From Pseudomonas putida (GTDB lineage: Bacteria; Pseudomonadota; Gammaproteobacteria; Pseudomonadales; Pseudomonadaceae), in the NCBI RefSeq assembly GCF_003228315.1, contig NZ_CP029693.1:4763501-4827500 (forward strand): a DNA stretch of 64,000 nucleotides, written 5' to 3'. The notes beneath the pieces are model-generated. The model was not told the DNA's origin and did not search any database. It saw only the letters and a list, made by a program, of their open reading frames with translations. A program made the translations under genes and the position numbers. This document shows, piece after piece, positions 9,444 to 17,745 of this stretch (the stretch's first letter is position 1; each line of letters begins with the position of its first letter).

Positions 9444-9546
9444 CTGTAGAGGCGAGCATGCTCGCGATGGAGTCATGGCCACCGCGGGGTGTCAGGCGGC
9501 CAACGTTATCGTTGGCGACCATCGCGAGCGTGCTCGCTCCTACAGG
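9444..9546. repeat. REP pair (REPIN), GAGCATGCTCGCGATGG type
   Basis: Left copy GCGAGCATGCTCGCGATGG and an inverted right copy CCATCGCGAGCGTGCTCGC flank a spacer that itself contains GCCAACGTTATCGTTGGC, a short palindrome. The left arm has GAGGCGAG instead of GGAGCGAG, so it is slightly degenerate. Confidence 0.85.
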
Positions 9547-9575
9547 GTGGGGTGCTTTCTGAAGGGCAGAAACGC

Positions 9576-9599
9576 AAAAACCCGCTTTCGCGGGTTTTT
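9576..9599 (-). terminator. Terminator of the downstream tRNA-Leu
   Basis: AAAAACCCGC TTTC GCGGGTTTTT is symmetrical and works on either strand. It ends the minus-strand tRNA-Leu at 9633-9719. Confidence 0.85.
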
Positions 9600-9632
9600 G
9601 TGAAACTCAAGGCCGTAACCTTGAATTTGAAT

Positions 9633-9719
9633 TGGTGCCCAGAAGAAGACTCGAACTTCCACGACCGTAAGGTCACCAGCACCTGAAGCTGGCGTGTCTA
9701 CCAATTTCACCATCTGGGC
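9633..9719 (-). tRNA. tRNA-Leu (anticodon CAG)
   Basis: An 87-base class II tRNA with encoded CCA. Acceptor arms are GCCCAGA/TCTGGGC. The anticodon stem CCAGC/GCTGG encloses loop TTCAGGT with anticodon CAG, reading CUG codons. The long variable arm (TGACCTTACGGTCG) is typical of tRNA-Leu, and GTTCGAGTC is the T-loop region. Its near-identical twin lies 182 bases upstream on the same strand. Confidence 0.96.
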
Positions 9720-9754
9720 ATTCATCTTCAGCGTTGCCGCTGTTGATGTGGCGC

Positions 9755-9783
9755 ACTATACGGACCGCATTTTGATCTGTAAA
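9755..9783 (-). promoter_or_regulatory. Promoter of tRNA-Leu copy 1
   Basis: On the minus strand TTTACA (-35) and TATAGT (-10) are separated by exactly 17 bases. A GC-rich GCGCC discriminator follows, as in stringently controlled stable RNA promoters. An AT-rich perfect inverted repeat (CTGATTTA/TAAATCAG, 9787-9809) lies directly upstream, where an UP element would be. Confidence 0.8.
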
Positions 9784-9836
9784 CCCCTGATTTAATTTTA
9801 ATAAATCAGTTCGGACAAAATGCGTGGCCAGAATGC

Positions 9837-9862
9837 AAAAAACCCGCTTTCGCGGGTTTTTT
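9837..9862 (-). terminator. Terminator of the upstream tRNA-Leu
   Basis: AAAAAACCCGC TTTC GCGGGTTTTTT ends the tRNA-Leu at 9902-9988 before the next promoter. The hairpin core is the same as in the first copy. Confidence 0.85.
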
Positions 9863-9901
9863 GTGTGAGCCTTGAAACTGATCTAGTCTCAAACTCGAAA
9901 T

Positions 9902-9988
9902 TGGTGCCCAGGAGAAGACTCGAACTTCCACGACCGTAAGGTCACCAGCACCTGAAGCTGGCGTGTCTACCAATTTCACCACCTGGGC
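9902..9988 (-). tRNA. tRNA-Leu (anticodon CAG), second copy
   Basis: An 87-base class II tRNA with encoded CCA, identical to the copy at 9633-9719 except for two bases. These form the last acceptor pair, G-C here and A-T in the other copy, so pairing is kept in both. It has its own promoter and terminator. Confidence 0.96.
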
Positions 9989-10024
9989 AGCTTCGACAAC
10001 ATGTCTGTGTCGTCGATGGCGCGC

Positions 10025-10053
10025 ACTATACGGAGCGCTTTTTTAACTGTAAA
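10025..10053 (-). promoter_or_regulatory. Promoter of tRNA-Leu copy 2
   Basis: TTTACA and TATAGT on the minus strand with a 17-base spacer and a GCGCGCC discriminator. Boxes and spacing are identical to copy 1, while the spacer sequence has diverged. The stretch from here to rnr (10054-10214) shows no other clear signal. Confidence 0.8.
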
Positions 10054-10214
10054 CCCCCGTCGCCAAAAAAAATGATTTTTTTTACCAGCGGTGTTCAAAA
10101 CGCTTTGGATGCGTCGATACAAGGCGTCATATGGCCTCTATATAGTTCGAAATTTCCCGTTTCATTACGCCTATGCCAAACTAACCCGCATATAGACAAG
10201 GTGAAAACTCTCTA

Positions 10215-12854
10215 ATGGCCGATTGGCAATCCCTCGATCCCGAGGCCGCTCGTGAAGCGGAAAAATATGAAAACCCCATCCCTAGCCGCGAACTGATCCT
10301 TCAGCACCTTGCTGATCGTGGTTCGCCTGCTGCCCGCGAGCAGTTGGTCGAAGAATTTGGTCTGACCACAGAAGACCAGATCGAGGCCCTGCGTCGCCGT
10401 CTGCGCGCCATGGAGCGCGATGCTCAACTCATTTATACCCGCCGTGGCACTTATGCGCCGGTGGACAAGCTCGACCTGATTCTCGGTCGGATCAGCGGCC
10501 ACCGTGACGGCTTCGGTTTCCTCGTGCCGGATGACGGCAGTGATGACCTGTTCCTGAGCCCGGCGCAAATGCGTCTGGTGTTCGATGGCGACCGTGCCTT
10601 GGCCCGTGTGTCCGGCCTGGACCGTCGCGGTCGCCGCGAAGGCATGATTGTCGAAGTGGTGTCCCGTGCCCACGAAACCATCGTCGGTCGCTATTTCGAA
10701 GAAGGTGGCATTGGTTTTGTCGTTGCCGACAACCCGAAGATCCAGCAGGAAGTGCTGGTGACCCCGGGCCGCAATGCCAACGCCGACATCGGCCAGTTCG
10801 TCGAAGTGAAGATCACCCACTGGCCGACTCCACGCTTCCAGCCGCAAGGCGACGTGATCGAAGTCGTGGGCAACTACATGGCGCCGGGCATGGAGATCGA
10901 TGTCGCCCTGCGTACTTACGACATTCCTCACGTCTGGCCGGATGCCGTGCTCAAGGAAGCCGGCAAGCTCAAGCCGGAAGTCGAAGAGAAAGACAAAGAG
11001 AAGCGCATCGACCTGCGTCATCTGCCGTTTGTCACCATCGACGGCGAAGATGCCCGCGACTTCGATGACGCGGTCTACTGCGAAGCCCGTCCGGGCAAGC
11101 TGCGCCTGTTCTCTGGTGGCTGGAAGCTGTACGTAGCGATTGCCGACGTTTCCAGTTACGTGAAACTCGGTTCGGCGCTGGATGCCGAGGCTCAGGTTCG
11201 CGGCAACTCGGTGTACTTCCCCGAGCGCGTGATCCCGATGTTGCCCGAGCAATTGTCCAACGGCCTGTGCTCGCTGAATCCGCTGGTCGATCGCTTGGCC
11301 ATGGTTTGCGAGATGACCATCTCCAAATCCGGCGAAATGACCGACTACTGCTTCTATGAAGCGGTGATCCACTCCCATGCACGCCTGACCTACAACAAGG
11401 TCAGCGCCATGCTCGAAACGCCGAAACTCGCCGAAGCGCGCAAGCTGCGTGGCGAGTACACCGACCTCGTGCCGCACCTCAAGCAGCTGTATGCGCTGTA
11501 CAAGGTGCTGCTGGCGGCTCGTCATGTTCGTGGCGCGATCGATTTCGAAACCCAGGAAACCCGGATCATCTTCGGCTCCGAGCGCAAGATCGCCGAAATC
11601 CGGCCGACCGTGCGCAACGATGCGCACAAGTTGATCGAGGAGTGCATGCTGGCCGCCAACGTGGCCACTGCCGAGTTCCTGCAAAAGCACGAAATCCCTG
11701 CGCTGTACCGCGTTCACGACGGTCCGCCGCCAGAGCGTCTGGAAAAGCTGCGTGCCTTTCTGGGCGAGCTGGGCCTGTCCCTGCACAAAGGTAAGGACGG
11801 CCCGACGCCTAAGGATTACCAGGCGCTGCTGGCCAGCATCAAGGATCGTCCGGACTTCCATCTGATTCAGACGGTCATGCTGCGTTCGTTGAGCCAGGCG
11901 GTGTACACCTCCGATAACCAGGGTCACTTTGGCCTGAATTACGAGGCATACACCCACTTCACCTCGCCGATTCGTCGTTACCCGGACTTGCTCACGCACC
12001 GGGCGATTCGTAGCGTCATCCACTCCAAACAGGACACCCCGCACGTTCGTCGTGCCGGTGCGATGACCATTCCCAAGGCGCGCATCTACCCGTATGACGA
12101 AGCGGCTCTGGAGCAGCTTGGCGAGCAGTGCTCGATGAGTGAGCGCCGTGCCGACGAAGCAACCCGTGACGTGGTGAACTGGCTCAAGTGCGAGTTCATG
12201 AAAGACCGCGTGGGCGAGTCGTTCCCGGGCGTGATCACCGCCGTGACCGGTTTTGGCCTGTTCGTCGAGCTGACCGATATCTATGTCGAAGGCCTGGTGC
12301 ACGTCACCGCGCTGCCGGGCGACTACTACCACTTCGATCCTGTGCACCACCGTTTGGCGGGCGAGCGCACCGGTCGCAGCTTCCGTCTTGGCGATACAGT
12401 CGAAGTACGGGTCATGCGCGTCGATCTCGACGAGCGCAAGATCGACTTCGAGATGGCTGAAAAAACCATCAATGCTCCAGTCGGTCGCAAAAAGCGTGGT
12501 AGCGACACTGCGGCTCCAGCGCCAACTGCTGCTACGAAAGCAGCGGCAGAGCCGGCATCGGCGAAAATCGGTCGTCGTCCAGCCAAGGAAAAGCCGGTCG
12601 AAGCCTACCGTTCGAGTGATGCCGCGGCGAAAAACGCCGAGGTGCGCAAGAGTCGTGAACTGAAAAAGGCGCTGCTGGCCGATGCGAAAAGCGGCGGTAA
12701 AGCGTCGTCTTCGGGAAAGACCGGACGGTCGGCGCCTGACAAGGCTGCCGGCGGCAAGCCAGCTAAGCCGAGCAAACATCGTAAAGGTCCGCCAAAAGCG
12801 GGCACCGCCCCAGCCAAAAGCGGTGGGGCGCGTAAACCCAAGGCCAAGTCATGA
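10215..12854 (+). CDS. rnr: Ribonuclease R
   Basis: Processive 3'-5' exoribonuclease of the RNase II/R family that degrades structured RNA and assists rRNA and tmRNA quality control. The 879 residues contain an N-terminal winged-helix region (IPSRELILQHLADRGSP), two cold-shock domains, the RNB catalytic domain, an S1 domain (PGVITAVTGFGLFVELTDIY) and a long Lys/Ala-rich tail from about residue 745. The catalytic run DGEDARDFDDAV places the metal-binding Asp at 276, 282, 284 and 285. The TSPIRRYPDLLTHRAI segment is also present. It overlaps rlmB by four bases (ATGA), so the two are co-translated. Confidence 0.97.
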   Translation: MADWQSLDPEAAREAEKYENPIPSRELILQHLADRGSPAAREQLVEEFGLTTEDQIEALRRRLRAMERDAQLIYTRRGTYAPVDKLDLILGRISGHRDGFGFLVPDDGSDDLFLSPAQMRLVFDGDRALARVSGLDRRGRREGMIVEVVSRAHETIVGRYFEEGGIGFVVADNPKIQQEVLVTPGRNANADIGQFVEVKITHWPTPRFQPQGDVIEVVGNYMAPGMEIDVALRTYDIPHVWPDAVLKEAGKLKPEVEEKDKEKRIDLRHLPFVTIDGEDARDFDDAVYCEARPGKLRLFSGGWKLYVAIADVSSYVKLGSALDAEAQVRGNSVYFPERVIPMLPEQLSNGLCSLNPLVDRLAMVCEMTISKSGEMTDYCFYEAVIHSHARLTYNKVSAMLETPKLAEARKLRGEYTDLVPHLKQLYALYKVLLAARHVRGAIDFETQETRIIFGSERKIAEIRPTVRNDAHKLIEECMLAANVATAEFLQKHEIPALYRVHDGPPPERLEKLRAFLGELGLSLHKGKDGPTPKDYQALLASIKDRPDFHLIQTVMLRSLSQAVYTSDNQGHFGLNYEAYTHFTSPIRRYPDLLTHRAIRSVIHSKQDTPHVRRAGAMTIPKARIYPYDEAALEQLGEQCSMSERRADEATRDVVNWLKCEFMKDRVGESFPGVITAVTGFGLFVELTDIYVEGLVHVTALPGDYYHFDPVHHRLAGERTGRSFRLGDTVEVRVMRVDLDERKIDFEMAEKTINAPVGRKKRGSDTAAPAPTAATKAAAEPASAKIGRRPAKEKPVEAYRSSDAAAKNAEVRKSRELKKALLADAKSGGKASSSGKTGRSAPDKAAGGKPAKPSKHRKGPPKAGTAPAKSGGARKPKAKS

Positions 12855-13618
12855 GTCAGTTGGAAAAAATCTACGGCGTGCACGCGGTAGAAGCATTGCT
12901 GCGTCACCACCCCAAGCGCGTCAAGCAGATCTGGCTGGCCGAAGGCCGCAGTGATCCGCGGGTGCAGACGCTGGTCGAACTGGCCAACGAGAATCGCGTC
13001 CAGGTCGGTCAGGCCGAGCGCCGGGAAATGGACGCCTGGGTTGAAGGCGTTCACCAGGGCGTGGTGGCAGAGGTCAGTCCTAGCCAGGTCTGGGGCGAGG
13101 CGATGCTCGACGAGTTGCTGGATCGCACCGAAGGTGCGCCACTGCTGTTGGTGCTCGATGGCGTGACCGATCCGCACAACCTCGGTGCCTGCCTGCGTTC
13201 CGCCGATGCGGCGGGCGCGCTGGCGGTGATCGTGCCGAAAGACAAGTCCGCCACCCTTACGCCGGTCGTGCGCAAGGTTGCTTGCGGAGCGGCGGAAGTG
13301 ATCCCCCTGGTTGCCGTGACCAACCTGGCGCGTACCCTGGAAAAGCTCCAGCAGCGCGGCTTGTGGATTGTCGGTACGGCGGGGGAGGCTGAAGTCAGCA
13401 TTTATGACCAGGACCTGACCGGCCCGACCATCCTGATCATGGGTGCCGAAGGCAAGGGCATGCGCCGCCTCACTCGCGAGCATTGCGATTACCTGGTGCA
13501 CCTGCCGATGGCCGGTAGTGTCAGCAGTCTGAACGTTTCGGTGGCAACGGGCGTGTGCCTGTTCGAAGCTCAGCGTCAGCGTGGTGCCAAGGCCAAGGCA
13601 GCCGCCAAAAAGCCCTGA
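12851..13618 (+). CDS. rlmB: 23S rRNA (guanosine-2'-O-)-methyltransferase RlmB
   Basis: SPOUT-class methyltransferase that modifies G2251 of 23S rRNA in E. coli. The 255-residue protein has an N-terminal substrate-binding domain (IYGVHAVEALLRHHP) and the C-terminal knotted domain. The three SPOUT motifs are visible: DPHNLGACLRSADAAGA, ILIMGAEGKGMRRLT and SLNVSVATGVCLFE. Its ATG overlaps the rnr stop. The rnr-rlmB pair is followed by a REP pair. Confidence 0.96.
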   Translation: MSQLEKIYGVHAVEALLRHHPKRVKQIWLAEGRSDPRVQTLVELANENRVQVGQAERREMDAWVEGVHQGVVAEVSPSQVWGEAMLDELLDRTEGAPLLLVLDGVTDPHNLGACLRSADAAGALAVIVPKDKSATLTPVVRKVACGAAEVIPLVAVTNLARTLEKLQQRGLWIVGTAGEAEVSIYDQDLTGPTILIMGAEGKGMRRLTREHCDYLVHLPMAGSVSSLNVSVATGVCLFEAQRQRGAKAKAAAKKP

Positions 13619-13632
13619 TCCGGCTGTAAACC

Positions 13633-13723
13633 CTGTGGGAGCGAGCCTGCTCGCGAAAGCGGAGTAACATTCAGCATCAATGTTGAAAGTTACGCACTTT
13701 CGCGAGCAGGCTCGCTCCCACAG
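13633..13723. repeat. REP pair (REPIN), long-spacer class
   Basis: Inverted copies of GGGAGCGAGCCTGCTCGCGA flank a spacer that is itself loosely palindromic. The same general spacer plan recurs at 23857, 26557 and 39022. Confidence 0.9.
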
Positions 13724-13776
13724 TAGTTTTGTGTATTGGCAAGGATGGGTGATTGTTCAAATAATCACCAATTACC

Positions 13777-13805
13777 TTGCGCCTCCCACGCCCCTTCTCT
13801 ACAAT
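13777..13805 (+). promoter_or_regulatory. Likely promoter of the rpsF operon
   Basis: TTGCGC and TACAAT are separated by 17 bases, placing the start of transcription near 13812 and giving a leader of about 110 bases. Confidence 0.6.
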
Positions 13806-13811
13806 TGCGCC

Positions 13812-13923
13812 CCTTGCTGTGACGGCAGGCGCACATGTGCCTCGTCCAAGCAAGTCCACAAGTGTCATTCACTCCTTGTCTGATCGCTTTTGAGCGGCAG
13901 GCTACAACCCGTAAGGAGCATTC
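13812..13923 (+). promoter_or_regulatory. rpsF leader, possible S6:S18 autoregulatory element
   Basis: In many bacteria the S6:S18 complex binds an mRNA structure with a conserved CCG just before rpsF. This leader contains ACCCGTAAGGAG immediately before the start, which includes a CCG and the ribosome binding site. I could not verify the full helix, so the call is by position and partial motif only. Confidence 0.35.
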
Positions 13924-14346
13924 ATGCGTCATTACGAAATCATCTTTTTGGTCCACCCGGATCAAAGCGAGCAAGTCGGCGGCATGGTTGAGCGTTACAC
14001 CAAGCTGATCGAAGAAGACGGCGGCAAAATCCACCGTCTGGAAGACTGGGGCCGTCGTCAACTGGCCTACGCAATCAACAATGTTCACAAGGCTCACTAC
14101 GTGATGCTGAACGTTGAGTGCACCGGCAAGGCCCTGGCCGAGCTGGAAGACAACTTCCGTTACAACGATGCAGTGATCCGTAACCTGGTCATCCGTCGCG
14201 ACGAAGCCGTTACTGGCCAGTCCGAGATGCTCAAGGCTGAAGAAAACCGCAGTGAGCGCCGTGAGCGTCGCGACCGTCCTGAGCACTCCGACGCCGATGG
14301 CGTTGAGGGTGATGACAGCGACAACAGCGATAACGCTGACGAGTAA
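13924..14346 (+). CDS. rpsF: 30S ribosomal protein S6
   Basis: Small-subunit protein that binds the 16S central domain together with S18. The 140-residue product starts MRHYEIIFLVHPDQSEQV and includes the conserved DWGRRQLAYAI segment. The C-terminal tail is very acidic (EHSDADGVEGDDSDNSD), as is usual in gammaproteobacterial S6, where Glu residues may also be added after translation. It is first in the rpsF-rpsR-membrane protein-rplI operon and has a strong AAGGAG site. Confidence 0.97.
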   Translation: MRHYEIIFLVHPDQSEQVGGMVERYTKLIEEDGGKIHRLEDWGRRQLAYAINNVHKAHYVMLNVECTGKALAELEDNFRYNDAVIRNLVIRRDEAVTGQSEMLKAEENRSERRERRDRPEHSDADGVEGDDSDNSDNADE

Positions 14347-14374
14347 TCCACGGACCTTTTAAGGAGCCTATCAA

Positions 14375-14605
14375 ATGGCACGTTTCTTCCGTCGTCGTAA
14401 ATTCTGCCGCTTCACCGCTGAAGACGTGAAAGAGATCGACTACAAAGATCTCAACACTCTGAAAGCCTACGTATCCGAGACCGGCAAAATCGTTCCAAGC
14501 CGCATCACCGGTACCAAAGCTCGTTATCAGCGTCAGCTGGCCACCGCTATCAAGCGCGCCCGCTTCCTGGCCCTGCTGGCCTACACCGACAGCCACGGCC
14601 GCTGA
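14375..14605 (+). CDS. rpsR: 30S ribosomal protein S18
   Basis: Partner of S6 on the small subunit. The 76-residue length is normal. It starts [17 protein letters not shown] and has the basic [17 protein letters not shown] core. It lies 28 bases after rpsF with its own AAGGAG site. Confidence 0.98.
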
Positions 14606-14641
14606 GACCGGGCAGTCGACACGTAGCAAAGGATTGAATGT

Positions 14642-15535
14642 ATGCGTGCCTTAGCTGAGTTCATCATGCGGGGCCGTATGCAGGCCACTCTGGTAGTGGC
14701 TGGATGCGCGGCGTTGCCGCTGCTGTATTGGTTGGGTGCTGCCGCCGGATGCCTTGTGCTCCTGCGGCGCGGAATGAGGGACGCCCTGGGCGTTCTTGCT
14801 CTGGGACTGCTGCCGGCATTGATCTGGTGGCTTTACTCCGACGACCCACGGGCACTTCTGGTGCTGCTGGGGTCTGCGAGCCTTGCGTTGGTTTTGCGCG
14901 CAAGTGAGTCCTGGAACCGCGTGCTGCTGGTCAGCATAGCGATGGGAGTGGTGTTTTCAGTGGTGCTGGGGGTGGCTTTTGAGCCCCAGATCGAGATGCT
15001 GGCGCAGGCTTTGATCAAAGTCATGCCGTCGCTACTCGGTGATGTCTACCAGAAGATGTCGGTGGACGAGCAAGCGCGTTTTGCGTCCCTGATTGCACCT
15101 ATCCTGACCGGCCTGATAGCGGCCTTGCTGCAAATCGTCAGTGTGCTGAGCCTGATTGTCGGGCGCTACTGGCAGGCGTTGTTGTACAACCCCGGTGGTT
15201 TCGGTCGCGAGTTTCGCGCCGTGCGAATCCCGCTGGGGCCCGCGATGTTGCTGCTGGCGGGTATGGTTGTGTCACCGAATCTCGGTGTCCAGATGTCCAT
15301 GCTTGTACCGCTGTGCAGCGTACCGCTGGTTTTCGCCGGGCTGGCCCTGATTCACGGGCTGGTGGCGCAAAAGCGACTGGCCAGGTTCTGGCTGGTGGGG
15401 TTGTACGTAACGCTGTTGCTGTTCATGCAGCTGATCTATCCGTTGCTGGTGGTTCTGGCCATCGTCGACAGCCTGATTGATTTTCGCGGTCGTCTGGCGC
15501 CGAAAGACGCCGATAACGCGAACGGTGAAGGTTAA
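14642..15535 (+). CDS. DUF2232-like integral membrane protein
   Basis: Function unknown. The 297 residues are almost entirely hydrophobic, with about eight predicted membrane segments and few charged loops. The pattern resembles the DUF2232/YybS-like proteins that sit between rpsR and rplI in pseudomonads. That position inside a ribosomal operon is its most useful clue and implies co-expression with S6, S18 and L9. The ATG at 14642 comes after AAGGATTGAATGT. The annotated family is a recall, not a search result. Confidence 0.85.
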   Translation: MRALAEFIMRGRMQATLVVAGCAALPLLYWLGAAAGCLVLLRRGMRDALGVLALGLLPALIWWLYSDDPRALLVLLGSASLALVLRASESWNRVLLVSIAMGVVFSVVLGVAFEPQIEMLAQALIKVMPSLLGDVYQKMSVDEQARFASLIAPILTGLIAALLQIVSVLSLIVGRYWQALLYNPGGFGREFRAVRIPLGPAMLLLAGMVVSPNLGVQMSMLVPLCSVPLVFAGLALIHGLVAQKRLARFWLVGLYVTLLLFMQLIYPLLVVLAIVDSLIDFRGRLAPKDADNANGEG

Positions 15536-15556
15536 AAGTTAAGAGGTTAATACCAA

Positions 15557-16003
15557 ATGGAACTGATCCTGCTGGAAAAAATCGCCAACCTGGGCAACCT
15601 GGGCGACAAAGTAAAAGTTAAGGCTGGCTACGGTCGTAACTACCTGCTGCCTTTTGGCAAAGCCACCGCTGCGACCGCTGCCAACCTGGCTGCGTTCGAA
15701 GAGCGTCGCGCTGAGCTGGAAAAAGCTGCAGCAGACCGTAAAGCATCGGCTGAAAGCCGCGCTGCCCATCTGGCCGAGCTGGAAGTGACCATCACTGCCA
15801 CTGCTGGCGACGAAGGCAAGCTGTTCGGTTCGATCGGCACTCACGACATTGCTGACGCACTGACCGCCTCTGGCGTTGAAGTTGCCAAAGCTGAAGTTCG
15901 TCTGCCGAACGGCACCATCCGTCAGGTTGGCGAATACGACGTAGCCGTGCACCTGCACGCCGAAGTCGAAGCCACTGTACGCGTTGTCGTAGTAGCAGCT
16001 TAA
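15557..16003 (+). CDS. rplI: 50S ribosomal protein L9
   Basis: Large-subunit protein bound near the L1 stalk, with a long helix joining two domains. The 148-residue product has the N-terminal signature MELILLEKIANLGNLGDK, the GYGRNYLLPFGKA run and an Ala-rich connecting helix. A strong terminator follows 45 bases later. Confidence 0.98.
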   Translation: MELILLEKIANLGNLGDKVKVKAGYGRNYLLPFGKATAATAANLAAFEERRAELEKAAADRKASAESRAAHLAELEVTITATAGDEGKLFGSIGTHDIADALTASGVEVAKAEVRLPNGTIRQVGEYDVAVHLHAEVEATVRVVVVAA

Positions 16004-16048
16004 GCAGTACTTGTCGGCTGGCACCCTCGGGTGCTTGCCGGTAACATC

Positions 16049-16084
16049 GGGCACGATCCTGTTTACAGGTCGTGCCCTTTGTCT
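16049..16084 (+). terminator. Terminator of the rpsF-rplI operon
   Basis: GGGCACGA-T-CCTG and CAGGTCGTGCCC form a 12-base stem with one bulged T and loop TTTA, followed by TTTGTCTTT. A smaller GCACCCTCGGGTGC hairpin precedes it at 16021-16034. Confidence 0.75.
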
Positions 16085-16134
16085 TTCTGGTAACGCCTGT
16101 TTTTCAACCCCTGCTTTCCCAAAACCAAGTGGCC

Positions 16135-17532
16135 ATGAACGAAATCTCAGTCCCCGAGCAATACGATCTGCAAACCGCCGCGCTGAAGGTGCCACCGCAC
16201 TCCATCGAAGCCGAACAGGCTGTACTCGGTGGTCTGATGCTGGACAACAACGCCTGGGAGCGCGTGCTCGATCAAGTCTCCGACGGTGATTTCTATCGAC
16301 ATGACCACCGCCTGATTTTCCGTGCGATCGCCAAGCTGGCCGATCAGAACATGCCGATCGACGTCGTGACCCTGGCCGAGCAATTGGACAAGGAAGGGCA
16401 GACTTCGCAAGTCGGCGGCCTCGGTTACTTGGGTGAACTGGCGAAAAACACGCCATCCGTCGCCAACATCAAGGCTTATGCGCAGATCGTCCGCCAGCGT
16501 GCGACGTTGCGCCAGTTGATCGGCATCAGCAACGAGATCGCCGACAGCGCCTTCAACCCCGAAGGCCGCACCGCCGAAGAGATCCTCGATGAAGCCGAAC
16601 GGCAGATCTTCCAGATCGCCGAGGCTCGTCCGAAGACCACCGGCCCGGTGGGTGTCAACGAGTTGCTGACAAAGGCCATCGACCGCATTGACACCCTGTT
16701 CAACACAGGTGAAGGGATCACTGGCCTCTCCACGGGTTACACCGACCTCGACGAGAAGACCAGCGGTCTGCAACCGGCAGACTTGATCATTGTCGCCGGA
16801 CGTCCATCCATGGGTAAGACCACCTTTGCGATGAACCTCGTGGAAAACGCCGTACTGCGCAGCGATAAGGCCGTACTGGTGTACTCCCTCGAGATGCCAG
16901 GTGAATCGCTGATCATGCGTATGCTGTCCTCCCTGGGCCGCATCGACCAGACCAAGGTCCGTTCCGGTCAGCTGGAAGACGACGATTGGCCTCGCCTGAC
17001 CTCGGCGGTCAACCTGCTCAACGATCGCAAGCTGTTCATCGACGATACCGCTGGCATCAGCCCGTCCGAGATGCGCGCCCGCACCCGGCGCCTGGTGCGT
17101 GAGCACGGCGAAATCGGCCTGATCATGATCGACTACCTGCAGCTGATGCAGATCCCCGGCTCCAGTGGTGACAACCGGACCAACGAGATTTCCGAGATCT
17201 CCCGGTCCCTGAAAGCTCTGGCCAAGGAATTCAACTGCCCGGTAGTGGCGCTGTCCCAGCTCAACCGTTCCTTGGAACAACGGCCGAACAAGCGCCCGGT
17301 GAACTCCGACTTGCGGGAATCCGGAGCGATCGAGCAGGACGCCGACGTGATCATGTTCGTGTACCGGGACGAGGTGTATCACCCGGAAACCGAGCACAAG
17401 GGCATTGCCGAGATCATCATCGGCAAGCAGCGGAACGGCCCGATCGGCTTTATCCGACTGGCGTTCATCGGTAAGTACACCCGGTTCGAGAACCTGGCCC
17501 CGGGTAGCTACAACTTCGATGACGACGAGTAA
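16135..17532 (+). CDS. dnaB: Replicative DNA helicase DnaB
   Basis: Hexameric 5'-3' helicase that unwinds the replication fork. The 465 residues begin MNEISVPEQYDLQTAALKV and have the N-terminal collar domain (HSIEAEQAVLGGLMLDNNAW), linker helix and RecA-like motor. Walker A is GRPSMGKTTFAMN near residue 223, and Walker B is IGLIMIDYLQLM. The arginine-finger and DNA-loop region KEFNCPVVALSQLNR follows. The start at 16135 matches the family, while the open frame 21 codons upstream does not. No intein is seen. Confidence 0.98.
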   Translation: MNEISVPEQYDLQTAALKVPPHSIEAEQAVLGGLMLDNNAWERVLDQVSDGDFYRHDHRLIFRAIAKLADQNMPIDVVTLAEQLDKEGQTSQVGGLGYLGELAKNTPSVANIKAYAQIVRQRATLRQLIGISNEIADSAFNPEGRTAEEILDEAERQIFQIAEARPKTTGPVGVNELLTKAIDRIDTLFNTGEGITGLSTGYTDLDEKTSGLQPADLIIVAGRPSMGKTTFAMNLVENAVLRSDKAVLVYSLEMPGESLIMRMLSSLGRIDQTKVRSGQLEDDDWPRLTSAVNLLNDRKLFIDDTAGISPSEMRARTRRLVREHGEIGLIMIDYLQLMQIPGSSGDNRTNEISEISRSLKALAKEFNCPVVALSQLNRSLEQRPNKRPVNSDLRESGAIEQDADVIMFVYRDEVYHPETEHKGIAEIIIGKQRNGPIGFIRLAFIGKYTRFENLAPGSYNFDDDE

Positions 17533-17555
17533 GTTTTGTAGCGCCTGACAGGCCG

Positions 17556-17626
17556 TCATCGCGAGCAAGCTTTGCTCCTACAGAGATTTGCACACAACCT
17601 GTAGGAGCAAAGCTTGCTCGCGATGA
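17556..17626. repeat. REP pair (REPIN), AGCAAGCTTTGCTCCTACA type
   Basis: Inverted TCATCGCGAGCAAGCTTTGC and its complement around a 17-base spacer, directly after dnaB. A further inverted repeat (TTTCCGAC/GTCGGAA, around 17659-17681) precedes ygiQ and may be part of its control region. Confidence 0.9.
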
Positions 17627-17745
17627 ACGATAACGCGGTATAGCCGGCCGCTCTCAATTTCCGACAACAGCCGTCGGAATTGATCAAAATTTGTGCTATA
17701 TTCCGCGCCCGCGAAATTCAATGAAAGCCCACACCGGTTATCGAC

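Noticed and set aside
9633..9988. tRNA-Leu pair as an integration site
   Set aside because: No integrase, attachment-site duplication beyond the tRNA copies, or mobile genes lie next to them.
10212..12779. 855-codon open frame opposite rnr
   Set aside because: It lies wholly antisense to the well-supported RNase R gene; a GC-rich shadow frame.
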